DNA of 64,000 nt from Porites lobata. Its lineage: Eukaryota; Cnidaria; Anthozoa; Scleractinia; Poritidae. Positions 25,701 to 32,328 of the stretch are shown piece by piece (positions within the stretch are counted from its first letter, which is position 1; every line of letters begins with the position of its first letter). The position numbers were made by a program, and so were the translations under genes. The stretch spans positions 259,001 to 323,000 of the forward strand of contig CALNXK010000150.1 of NCBI GenBank assembly GCA_942486035.1, in the 5' to 3' direction. Below the pieces are notes generated by a model. It had not been told where the DNA came from. It searched no databases and saw only the letters and a program-made list of their open reading frames with translations.

Positions 25701-28700
25701 CTTAAGAGGAAAAAAGACATCAACAGTAATAAAATGAATGGCTTATGTTGCTTTGTTTCATGTCAGTCCAGAGTTCAAGAGGCCATCTGAACGTCTTGTG
25801 TTGGAAGACAATTTATTACATGTAGTAATGTTTAGTTTATTGGCTCAGTTATGCTGTGATTGGAATGATACGCTTGACTTCAGGTCAAGCACAGTTCTAT
25901 AATCATAGGTGATCATTTACAAATTCCCTTCAAGTTGGCGGCAAATCTTTGAAAAGCTTTGAAGAGTGAAATTTCAAACGATGGATTGTGTTGTCATTGA
26001 AGGATATCAAACTAGATCTAAAAACTCCTATGGAAAGCTTTCCTTCCATTAAGCGGCAATGGGTAACTGGCTGAGAATATCCTTGTTGGAGTCGAAAGAC
26101 CGTTGAAGGACGCTTTCTCAAAGGTAAGTTGTTAAAAAAGCTTGAAACCTTCCTCATTCCTGATCCTGCCGTAAATGTACACAAGCAAATGCCAATTTGG
26201 CAGACCCGACTTTGATGACGGCTCTTACCCAGGCCCCTACTTTATTGTGTGACATGGAAACGAGGACGTAGTTTCATTTCCAACATGGCGATGAATAGTG
26301 AGTCCTTTGGTTTACATTTGATTCTCAGCTAAAAAACTAACTACTGATATTTGAGCATTTTAGAAAAAATGTACACAATTTTGTTCACTAATCTACTGGT
26401 CCAGGGGCTAGTAGCAGTACACTTTTACTAGCCCAGCGTGAATTTTCACTAGTCCCGGGCTAGTGGACCAGCGTTAGTGTCAAGCACTGAGATTTTGCCT
26501 GTGTAAAAGGTGCCGGTTTTTTAGGACAAAGGTAAGATTTAGTATCATAATGTTTTCCTGGCAACCTCTTCTTGGCCTTCTGTTTTGCCGGTTTATACAT
26601 TCCGTGGGGTTGAGATCCAAACTGAACGGTAAAAAATACGGCCACACAGTCCTCAGAGATTGTTTGCGATCGCAATCCCGATCTTGTTCTGTGCCTTAGA
26701 AAGGAGTAACCATAATATTCCCAATTTCCATAAGTATCATGTCTCTAAATGTATGGCAAGCATTTATGGCAGGTCAGCCAGGAATGTCATCAATCAAAAT
26801 TAATTGACCGTGCGTCATTTTTCAGCCAATGGTATTTCACTTTGTCTGGGTGAAGCAGAAATGAAAAAAATAAGAGATTATTGCAAGCTCTCCTTTCCTG
26901 TGCCCCTTGCAGCTTGCTTGCACATTCTCTCGTCGCTCGCTTCACTCATAAATAGAGGGCTTGCTAACAGACTACAAAATAACAATCTCTCTTATGTTAT
27001 TTCCAAAAATTTTCTGTTATCTTTTTAATTGTTTTCTAATGTTGGCATTATTGAAGAAGGGTTCCTCTAGGGAGAAGGTTAATAACAATATTGATTCTTT
27101 TCACGCGCCATATCTGCCGTAAGATCCAAACCGAGTATCACAAAAATTGATGCTGAACAGCCAGCGACATTTTTCCTAACATGCAACAGCAACATTTTTT
27201 CTAACCTGCCCGGCAAGATGCAGTCTCCGAAATGACCGACAAAGTTACAGCATACCACACCCCCCCCCACTTGAAGGCCTCACTAGTACTCAAACCAATG
27301 AATGTGTGACTGCCAATTTTCGTCAAGTCCAGCCAGCTCAACAGAACTACTGGTAACTTAGCTTCTTTTTTTACTTATTTTGCAGAATTCTTAAGGAAAG
27401 CCAAAATAACATGTATGCTACTGTTTTGTGGAGAAAATGATAAACAAAGTATCAAACTGCAAATACTATATTAGATAATATCCATATTTTAGGATTCTTT
27501 TCTTGCCAAACATGGGTTCCATAGCTCATGGTAAAAGCTGAGTTGCTATAAAGCTACACAGCCGGCCAGATCCGACGAGAAGAAAGAGAAGATAGTACAT
27601 AAAAAACCAAGCATAATCATGCATTATTATAAAAATAAAGGAAGAAAAGGCACATGAATGAACGACGACATTCTTGAACCATCTGTCAAAGTGATAGAGT
27701 ACACAGGGAGTGAAGTATCAGCTGAAAAACAGCTGATGTACAAGTCTAAACTACCATATGTTAAAAATTTTTTCTTACCTGGTATATTAGCCGTTTCCTG
27801 GGTTTTTCAAAATCTTCACGGCTTTTCCCAGTCTGCAAAATCTCGGCGAAAAAAAAGCTCTCCATTTCGCAGAGTTTTCACAAAACGACGGCAAAATGCG
27901 CGCCTTCACTAGCCTTGTTCCCAGGCTTCCGCCGGCACGCGGTCTCCATGCAACAAAATATTTATTCCCAGTATTGGGCGCGTTAGCGATCGGAAAATGT
28001 TTTTGTTTAGTTTCTTCGTTATCCAGTCCATAGAAGTGTACACCAAAAAAGCAAAATATTCCGGTTGATTTTTTCGTTAAAGCATTCTTTGGATAATACA
28101 CAACAGACCACATTTTACAATCGTCTTTGTTCGCTGATGTAACGAAATCTAGGTTATAGGGTCACAGCCCTGGGTCACGGTTAAAATAATGTGCCATTGA
28201 GGAATTCTCAGCGTCCGTGACATTAAAATATTTCGTGTGTTAAAATCAGTAAAAAGAAATTGACAATAACGTTTCAGTTAGATCGGCTTTTCAAAGCTTT
28301 TAAAAAGCGCTTCAAAGAGTTTTCGAGGTTGAAACTTTGTTAATTTCACGACAAGCGATTGCATGCGACGAAAACATGTGTGACAACATTCCTTGCAAAT
28401 TTTGAAGTGTTGAATTTCGACTGACAATCAAGACTATCAAACAGATAACTTATTTTTATTTTTTATATATATTAATATATATAAAAGAAAAAATAAAAGA
28501 ATCCTGAAACCTGAAAAACTGCAAGAAGCCTCAAAAGCTTTGAAAGTTTAAACATAAGAAAATCTCCCCTTTTTGAAAGCCATGAAAATATAAGTGGCAA
28601 AACCCCGCAACCCCGCAAAATTCCCAGGCTAAGCTGGGTTGTCACAAAGAGAGTCAACAAAGAGCTTTTTTCACCGTCCATGTGCATGTGAAAAGGTTCT

Positions 28701-29674
28701 GGAAATTGAATGTAAAGTTTGCTTTCAAAAAGGATCTTTAGACTACATAAACAACCGTGAAACCTTTGGGAATCTCCATTCTTTTATCCGCTCCAATCTA
28801 TACTGTGCCTCCAATCAAAAAACAATAGCTCTTTGTGTAGTAGCGGGGGAGATTTTTTAACACGAAAAACACAAAGCTAACAGCATTTCGTGCAACTTAT
28901 GAGCAGAATTATTCCACTTATTGTTCTGTAAAAAAAGGTTTGAGTTGTAAAGAAAATGAGGAGGCTAACTCATCTTGCCAGTTCAATCCGCAGACGTCAA
29001 AGGTAGTGAAAAATTTGATGTTGCTCGCTTGAAAGTGCGATCAATCGATACCTTTAAGCGGGTAGGCAAACCCTCGTCAATTTTACTTTGTTTACAACTG
29101 TCTTCAAAGAGAAGTTTTTTGAAGTATACAGTTTTAAGGCGGTAAATAGTGCAAATAATACTCTTAAAGCTAGCAAACATTACTCAAAAAACTGACCCTT
29201 TGTTATACCGCAAATGCAAGAATGTTTCTCCCGAAAACATGCAATTTCTTTTCTTTATTTTAATTGGGAGTTTTCATATCAGAATATATTTTGGTACACC
29301 GGCTAAAAGAGCCAACAAAAAGGAGATTCACTCATACAACGCCCGATCAAAAGTAATTTATGCTACGCGTGCCTTGAGATGAAAAACCCATTGTGTACGA
29401 GAGAGGTGACAAACATGCTACGCTTATTCCGCTCCAGGGAAAATTTGCAAGATAAACAGTTGAAATTCCCGCTAGTCCAAGCTGCCACATATTAACAAAA
29501 TGAGCCAAAAATACTTTAACAAACTAAAATAACAGCAAAGTACAGAGTTGGATGAGGATGAGGAACGCATACTTGAAACATGACATGGTTATTCGCAAGC
29601 TTACCTTGTCCTCGTACGAGAATAAATAATGAGATTCCTAGAAGGAGAGTTAAAAACGCGGCGGAGTGCAACAT
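115..29674 (-). CDS. WAP-domain fibrillar-type collagen, 5' part of gene (17 exons, continues past left edge)
   Basis: A secreted extracellular-matrix collagen, spliced from 17 minus-strand exons listed separately (1,212 nt, 404 codons); every exon has GT-AG borders and matching phase. Order: signal peptide (residues 1-22), WAP four-disulfide domain (about 25-74, eight Cys at 28, 36, 44, 50, 61, 62, 66, 70), a proline-rich linker (76-84), a short Gly-X-Y helix (86-145), an imperfect stretch (exon 7), then uninterrupted Gly-X-Y from exon 8 to the window edge. From exon 4 on, every exon begins and ends at a codon boundary, and most are 54 bp or combinations of 54 and 45 bp, the classic fibrillar-collagen pattern. 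A WAP domain in the N-propeptide is known from cnidarian fibrillar collagens. The C-propeptide (COLFI) lies outside the window, so membership of the fibrillar class is inferred from N-terminus and exon sizes. Confidence 0.93.
600..1225 (-). mobile_element. tRNA-derived SINE copy, split by a MITE
   Basis: On the minus strand 1195-1092 carries a pol III B-box-like GGTTCAAATCC, then a body (GTTTGTTGTTGGTT, GAGAGTTTTTTTCTGGGTA) shared with the SINE at 38.6-38.9 kb. The body resumes at 668-600 (ACATTTCCAAATTC and AAGAACCA), exactly as in the other copy. The 415-bp element between the halves is a later insertion. The A-box end is worn or truncated. Confidence 0.75.
673..1087. mobile_element. TTAA-flanked MITE (piggyBac-type target site)
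   Basis: 415 bp with terminal inverted repeats AGGGAACCTCCACT / AGTGGAGGTTCCCT and TTAA on both sides (669-672, 1088-1091). An inner inverted repeat (GTGTTACGGTTGCC near 850 and GCAACCGTAACATG near 905) makes it nearly palindromic. No transposase is seen. TTAA duplication is typical of piggyBac and Kolobok families. Confidence 0.8.
1689..1886 (-). CDS. collagen exon 16: 22 Gly-X-Y triplets
   Basis: A 198-nt exon, the longest here, equal to a fusion of several 45/54-bp units through intron loss. It starts GPTGRAGPPGIS and ends GEKGSL, with acceptor TATCAG and donor GTATGA. Confidence 0.93.
1956..2130 (+). mobile_element. tRNA(Ser/Leu)-derived SINE-like repeat
   Basis: An A-box-like TGGCCGAGTGG (1967-1977), an anticodon-arm-like TGCATTG/CAATGCA hairpin with GACTCG loop (serine-tRNA-like), and B-box GGTTCAAGTCC (2010-2020). 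The acceptor and T stems do not pair well and a non-tRNA body follows, so this is a SINE or pseudo-tRNA. Confidence 0.6.
2995..3352 (-). repeat. interspersed repeat, family R1, copy 1
   Basis: About 360 bp sharing blocks with copies near 5.5, 9.0, 31.6 and 46.4 kb: TTTCTTTTTCTTTTTCT, AACATTTCTTTGCCGTC, AATTTCATGTTTTG, ending GCTTAAGCTCCCT. No ORF. Confidence 0.75.
3364..3462 (-). CDS. collagen exon 15: eleven Gly-X-Y triplets
   Basis: A 99-nt exon (a 54+45 equivalent), starting GATGQQGVQGKQ, strikingly Gln-rich, and ending GVQGAA, with donor GTACGT. Confidence 0.93.
4194..4238 (-). CDS. collagen exon 14: five Gly-X-Y triplets
   Basis: A 45-nt exon encoding GDPGDPGNPGMDGAP, with acceptor TCATAG and donor GTAAGT. 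Confidence 0.93.
4350..4403 (-). CDS. collagen exon 13: six Gly-X-Y triplets
   Basis: A 54-nt exon encoding GTQGSKGNKGDQGYSGER, with acceptor CTATAG and donor GTATAT, which is weaker than the others. Only about 110 bp separate it from exon 14. Confidence 0.9.
4580..4795 (+). repeat. interspersed repeat, family R2 (ATCAATTTTCTCCTAAC)
   Basis: About 215 bp bounded by AACCCTTTAGGTCTC and TTAGAGGGTT. Copies lie at 15463-15675 (reverse), 19290-19505 and 50760-51118, with partial copies at 1-85 and 5915-5975. Shared core: ATGAGAATT...TTTGATC...GGAGATCAGT. Confidence 0.75.
5487..5912 (+). repeat. interspersed repeat, family R1, copy 2
   Basis: Forward copy with TCACGTTGCCATGGTAACC, TGTTTCAAACTTCAT, CTCCATAAAGCGGGC and GTGCAACAACAGCTA; closely related to 46428-46862. 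Confidence 0.75.
6121..6174 (-). CDS. collagen exon 12: six Gly-X-Y triplets
   Basis: A 54-nt exon encoding GQTGQPGIPGLTGFKGDK, with acceptor TTCTAG and donor GTATGT. Confidence 0.93.
7321..7859. mobile_element. palindromic MITE (TAGCCTGAGAAAACAGC ends) with a nested insertion
   Basis: The ends TAGCCTGAGAAAACAGCTGACA and TGTCAGCTGTTTTCTCAGGCTA are perfect inverted repeats. Other copies at 35.74-36.06 and 37.20-37.48 kb share the core GGTAGTG and GCGAAATGACGTCTGAGAAACG. Here a foreign block of about 230 bp (7409-7645, GTGCAAAGAAAGT ... CTTGCACCC) interrupts it. Confidence 0.75.
7899..7952 (-). CDS. collagen exon 11: six Gly-X-Y triplets
   Basis: A 54-nt exon encoding GEPGDKGSQGDPGAQGPP, with acceptor ATACAG and donor GTAAGT. 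Confidence 0.93.
8649..9014 (-). mobile_element. MITE family GGGGCTGTGTCAC, copy 1
   Basis: The ends AAAGGAGCTGCACCAC and TGACACAGCCCTTTT are inverted. The body matches the reverse of 22998-23347 (GAAGAAGACTGAAATGGAT, AACTTGTTAGCGTAACAG). Confidence 0.65.
9020..9388 (-). repeat. interspersed repeat, family R1, copy 3
   Basis: Same blocks as 2995-3352 in the same orientation, ending GTTGCTTAAGCTCCCT. Confidence 0.75.
9464..9517 (-). CDS. collagen exon 10: six Gly-X-Y triplets
   Basis: A 54-nt exon encoding GRNGQQGPPGLPGGDGSD, with acceptor TTGCAG and donor GTAAGA. Confidence 0.92.
9845..10085 (+). repeat. interspersed repeat shared with 24.39-24.60 kb
   Basis: ACATTTC/CATTGTTC...CAGTCTTGCATGTATTCT...ACTCTAAATTTCAAAATGTCC also occurs in reverse at about 24390-24610. 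Both copies happen to keep an open frame with similar translations (TLNF, MSL, LALKNL), but no start context or splice partner supports a gene. Confidence 0.55.
10105..10158 (-). CDS. collagen exon 9: six Gly-X-Y triplets
   Basis: A 54-nt exon encoding GTAGARGTTGPTGEAGPR, with acceptor CACCAG and donor GTATGA. Confidence 0.91.
10452..12145. mobile_element. 1.7-kb DNA element with CTCGAGAC-rich subterminal arrays
   Basis: Inverted ends TACCGCTCAAAAGTAAGTTGACA and (reverse) TACCATTCAAAAGTAAGTCGACA. Just inside both ends are clusters of CTCGAGAC, GATCGAG and related palindromic words (10480-10600 and 11990-12110). The interior has no convincing coding sequence. It lies in the collagen intron between exons 8 and 9. 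A worn end fragment of the family is at about 51945-51985. Confidence 0.65.
13588..13632 (-). CDS. collagen exon 8: five Gly-X-Y triplets
   Basis: A 45-nt exon encoding GARGPPGSPGRRGPP, with donor GTAAGT. It is the first exon of the uninterrupted main helix. Confidence 0.92.
13945..14010 (-). CDS. collagen exon 7: helix with interruption
   Basis: 66 nt. It begins with TS, then GEK and GPD, breaks with PQTP, and resumes GGIKGEQGAP. It separates the short N-terminal helix from the uninterrupted one and so occupies the position of the N-telopeptide. The PQ dipeptide resembles the bond cut by procollagen N-proteinase in vertebrate collagens; that role is a guess. Confidence 0.88.
14078..14240. 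mobile_element. MITE with GGGCTGTGCTCTA-like ends
   Basis: The ends CTGTGCTCTAGC and GTTAGAACACAGCC are imperfect inverts. The body GGTGACCAGAAAATCTTAG and AAATCATATGTTGGGCAACC recurs at 10228-10420 (interrupted), 19835-19930 and 2285-2412. Confidence 0.55.
15147..15236 (-). CDS. collagen exon 6: ten Gly-X-Y triplets
   Basis: A 90-nt exon (two 45-bp equivalents) starting GTSGPPGLRGDM and ending GGAGGL, with acceptor TTCCAG and donor GTAAGT. It is the last perfect helix before the exon 7 interruption. Confidence 0.92.
16010..16877. mobile_element. TA-flanked mariner-like non-autonomous element
   Basis: 868 bp flanked by TA on each side, with ends CAGTCGAACCTCCCATTAAAG and (reverse) CAGTTGAATTTCTATG. 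Motifs of the GGTGGTCGC/CTTATGG kind repeat near both ends. It contains an (AAT)n microsatellite at about 16687-16720 and no intact transposase. Confidence 0.65.
16687..16720. repeat. (AAT)n microsatellite
   Basis: About 11 AAT units within the 16010-16877 element. Confidence 0.95.
17116..17169 (-). CDS. collagen exon 5: six Gly-X-Y triplets
   Basis: A 54-nt exon encoding GQKGEQGDQGPPGPKGYK, with acceptor ATTAG and donor GTATGT. Confidence 0.93.
17462..17500 (-). CDS. collagen exon 4: start of Gly-X-Y helix
   Basis: 39 nt, phase 0. It encodes KGEPGPVGPNGDI: one Lys, then four Gly-X-Y triplets. This is the first triple-helical sequence. Confidence 0.9.
18271..18898. mobile_element. TA-flanked mariner-like MITE with near-perfect 28-bp ends
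   Basis: 628 bp, TA at both flanks. The left end CAGTGAAACCTGTATTAAGC differs from the inverted right end by about one base over 28. The motif GTCCGCTTAATACAGG recurs several times inside (for example near 18320, 18710, 18780, 18800). Confidence 0.8.
19092..19127. repeat. T(22)G(14) homopolymer junction
   Basis: A run of about 22 T followed directly by about 14 G in a collagen intron; exact lengths are likely to be assembly-sensitive. Confidence 0.9.
19290..19505 (+). repeat. interspersed repeat, family R2
   Basis: Starts AACCCTTTAAGTCCC, contains ATCAATTTTCTCCTAAC and ends GCTTAAAGGGTT, like 4580-4795. Confidence 0.75.
19713..20055. mobile_element. palindromic MITE (ACCAGAATAATTTAAA), copy 1
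   Basis: Inverted arms carry TTTGTACCAGAATAATTTAAA (19728-) and TTTAAATTATTTTGGTACAAG (19994-). The second copy is at 49974-50345. The middle here is replaced by a fragment of the GGGCTGTGTTCTA family (about 19835-19930). Confidence 0.65.
20237..20265 (-). CDS. collagen exon 3: proline-rich linker
   Basis: A 29-nt microexon encoding the end of an Asn codon plus PVAPTFPPK. It converts phase 1 to phase 0, which all later helix exons need. It is identified by the acceptor CTTAG, the donor GTGAGC and this phase logic. Confidence 0.8.
20375..20766. mobile_element. MITE with TACCGTAAATCCTCTA ends
   Basis: About 390 bp with perfect 16-bp inverted ends including the TA target. The body is rich in AGGGGGGCTTATT motifs on both strands. 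Related copies: 39453-39756 and 57378-57690. Confidence 0.8.
21688..22684. mobile_element. 1-kb element with GGACCTTAAGCATC ends
   Basis: The ends GGACCTTAAGCATCAACGACAAA and (reverse) GGACCTTAAGCATCGACAACGAAA are inverted, with GATGACGAC following on both sides. No target duplication or transposase was recognised. Confidence 0.65.
22998..23347 (+). mobile_element. MITE family GGGGCTGTGTCAC, copy 2
   Basis: The ends AAAGGGGCTGTGTCACAG and TTGTGACACAGCTCCTTT are inverted. It lies directly downstream of the WAP exon's donor. Copies: 8649-9014, 48628-49023 and a diverged one near 32405-32740. Confidence 0.75.
23363..23515 (-). CDS. collagen exon 2: WAP (whey acidic protein) domain
   Basis: 153 nt, phase 1 at both ends, with acceptor TTCCAG and donor GTAAGT. 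It encodes about 50 residues with exactly eight cysteines in WAP spacing: CP at the start, a central CLLDDDC, the adjacent pair LCC, then GC and YC. WAP domains are four-disulfide folds, often protease inhibitors; here it sits in the N-propeptide position. The symmetrical phase makes it a discrete shuffled module. Confidence 0.93.
24341..24746. mobile_element. element with CAGGGTTGTCAA ends
   Basis: 406 bp between CAGGGTTGTCAAGTAG and TTATTGACAACCCTG. It shares its tips with the 178-bp MITEs at 49.6 and 58.5 kb but carries different internal sequence, including the repeat also found at 9.85-10.08 kb. No clear target duplication. Confidence 0.6.
25528..26489. mobile_element. 962-bp element with CAGTGCT ends and AGATT duplication
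   Basis: The ends CAGTGCTCAACACTAAC and (reverse) CAGTGCTTGACACTAAC are inverted, with AGATT at 25523-25527 and 26490-26494. Both subterminal parts contain GGGCTAGT/ACTAGCCC motifs. No intact coding sequence. Confidence 0.75.
29605..29674 (-). CDS. collagen exon 1: start codon and signal peptide
   Basis: ATG at 29672-29674 opens a 23-codon hydrophobic leader with core AFLTLLLGISLFILV, ending in VRGQ, followed by donor GTAAGC. It ends in phase 1, matching exon 2 more than 6 kb away. The leader and the matching phase support this start. Confidence 0.88.
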
Positions 29675-31837
29675 CTTGTCAGAACGCGTCCTATGACGGC
29701 CCTAGTGGTGGTGCAAAATGCTTGTGAGCACTACACACCAATCTCTGGACCTACACACTATCGCGACAAGACGGTTTAATGGAGGATGCAGCCTGGATAG
29801 ATGATCAGAGGCGCGGTTGACAGAGTGACTGGCTAGTGAGACATTTAAGACCTGCAAAATGACACCGCCGGTATTGTATTCGGAGATGCCAGAACAGACT
29901 AGACAGTGCTAGCTGTGTTCATTGATCTCTACGATCCCATCGCGCATTTCGACCGAGATGAAAGGGTTTTTATTTTCGTTGAGCTTTTGAGTACATACTT
30001 TGCACTATGACGCCCTGCTTTGCTGCGACTTTTTATGAGAGAAAAACACTCTGAGAAAGAAACTGACACTGATACTAAAACTCAAAATACACCGTCATTG
30101 CCCTAGGGTAATTGCATGTGTGGATTGCGTGATTTCCTGCCGGGGATTCAGTAATTTTCATTTGACACTGTCGTACATACAAAGAATCGTTTCAGAGCGC
30201 GTGTGACAGCTTACGTCAGGGAAATTCTTAGAGTTTTTCTTTTCCCGAGCCTGCGAGCAAACGCAGGTAAGGGTTTTCGTTGTTTGCTGTTTTATTAAGG
30301 CCAGACTTTTATTTTATCTGAAGGCTATAGTATAATCGCGGAGCATTTCTTGAAAACGGGTAGCTAGTGTGGAAGATCTAGAGTTAAGGGCCTTGTAAAT
30401 GTTACCCTGGCGCGGTTTCCTGCTTCGGCCTACAGCCGCGCAGAAGATGGTCAAGATGCGTCGGCCTTCGGCCAACACCGAAAATTCTCGCCGCACGCGA
30501 GAAAAACCTCTGGTACCCAGATCATGTAAATGTATTCGAGGAATAAAAAACTTACAGCAACCATTTGAACGATGAGATATGAGGGCGCCAATACACTACT
30601 GACGCGCACTCACTCATGATGTCGCGTTTTGCTCACAGATTTTTGACATAAAAGGGAGTCTACTGCGTCGAGAAAGGGCGCTAATTCTAATGGGCGCTTA
30701 TTTGAAATTGCACGCTTATTTCGTCAGTTTTTTCCAAAGTTCTCCCAATTTGACCAAGTCACTCATCTTTCACTGGCAATGTGAAGCTACAATCATTGTC
30801 AAAAGTGTCGGGAAGGCTACTTCTTTGTCTACCTCTTTTCTTTCTTTCTCTCTCTCCTGGCCAAATGTTGAATTATGCGCTCAATTTGTTTCCCTGTTAT
30901 ATCACAAAATTGAATAGGGGGGCGGGGGGGGGGGCGGTTATTTAGCGAAAGAGACAATCCCCTCATCCAGTCACTACACCTGTAAACCATTCTATTGAAC
31001 AAGACGAGGTATTTTTCGCGGGCTTCCTTCAAAGCCTTTTTCTGAATTGAGCGAAGTAAACTTAGTTCATCCCTTGAAACTCAGGCCCCAGTTGTTGAAA
31101 AGGTGAATAGGATCAGTGTAATGTTATTCATATGTGATTAAGCGGCCATGCATGTTTTTAAGCGAAATAATTCTCCTATAACCATAACGCCTAAGTTGTT
31201 CAAACGTTGACTAGTGGTATCCACTGGATAAATAACTATCCAGTAGATAAATATTAGGGGAAAAAATGGCGCTATCCAATTTATAAATGATGCCTGCACG
31301 TGTTTGCGTCACCGACTGATCTTAAGATGTGGACCCCAACAAGAGGGCTTAACACTAATATAGGAGATGACCACTTTTAAAATGCCAAAAAAAGAGCCCG
31401 GGACCAGGCCTCATCTTTATTATTCTATCAAATTGGATGAAGAAAAGTTAGGAGAACATTCATGTTCATATAGAGCTTAACAGGTCAAAAAAACAAACAA
31501 CAACTTTCAGTCCGTTGTTCCCGGAGCTACTAGGTTCGAACTGAAACGGTGGGCTCTGGGGAGAGGAAAAATAGGAAGCTTAACGAAGAGGGCGACGTCA
31601 AGGAGAACGCAAAAAAGCAATAGCTAATATAAGCAAAACAACAACTTTGCAAGTGCATCACGCATTTTTCTAGATTTCCCTGCCGTCACTGCACGACGTG
31701 AAAGTGCCTAATGTTATGTTGTGTGAAGGACGTACTAAACACAACACTTTCTTTTTCTTTTTCTCACTCATTCAGGGTTATTGGCTTCTGGTGATTGGGT
31801 ATTTTGGGTTATAATGGCACTCAGTTGAATTTCCCTT
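29675..31837. other. intergenic region between collagen 5' end and DNase 3' end
   Basis: Contains the collagen promoter by position, but no core-promoter element was recognised. It holds a G-rich tract (30917-30938), a fragment of the CACTATCCACTGGATAA repeat (about 31195-31300, also at about 7110-7230 and 6655-6690) and a truncated R1 copy (31578-31772). No gene seen. Confidence 0.7.
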
Positions 31838-32328
31838 TCACAAACGAAATGAACTCAAATCCGCTGTAATGGCAATCTTACAAGAAAGGCTCGAGGTACT
31901 GCATACGAGCTGTACTCCGGTGATCCTCGGTATCTTCAAACCACTGCATTGATTTGAAAGCATTTGGAATACCGCCTCACTGGATTCTTCAACAGAACAG
32001 TGGACTCTTTGATAGCGTTCAATTCTGCCAAGAAGTCGCCCGCTCACAGCTACCTGAGAGTTAGACACCAAGCTGGGAAAGACCTTGCCTAACTTATCAA
32101 TGACTTCTTTCGCCACGTCAGCCGTATCGACTGGTTTCCCAATAGTTATTTCGCTTATCGCTCCCTTTTCTGTATAGATGGTGTTCAAAGTGAAACCCTG
32201 TGAAAGAAGTGGGTTCTCTTTAGTTGAGCGCAAGGAGTAGAGGAAATACTTGGAGACTTTTGCCATTTTGCCGTCATGGTTAGTGACTGTAATAGACTCT
32301 GAGAAGAATTCTTCCTCGTCTCTGAAAG
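31838..32328 (-). CDS. DNASE1: DNase I-like exon 9: C-terminal extension and stop
   Basis: 491 nt, phase 1 acceptor TTTTAG, stop TGA at 31838-31840. It encodes 162 residues starting FRDEEEFFSESI and ending ADLSSFRL. It follows the last catalytic motif and resembles no family I recognise. It has four Cys in its last 55 or so residues (HCSVEE, NQCSG, LVCSTS, LSCKI), no transmembrane segment and no obvious low complexity, so it looks like a folded domain. It belongs to the gene by phase, by sharing the frame and by the absence of another 5' end. Confidence 0.85.

Noticed and set aside
28441..28490. AT-rich palindrome as an origin or regulatory element
   Set aside because: ATATATATTAATATATAT is simple sequence in a repeat-rich intron; nothing else supports a function.
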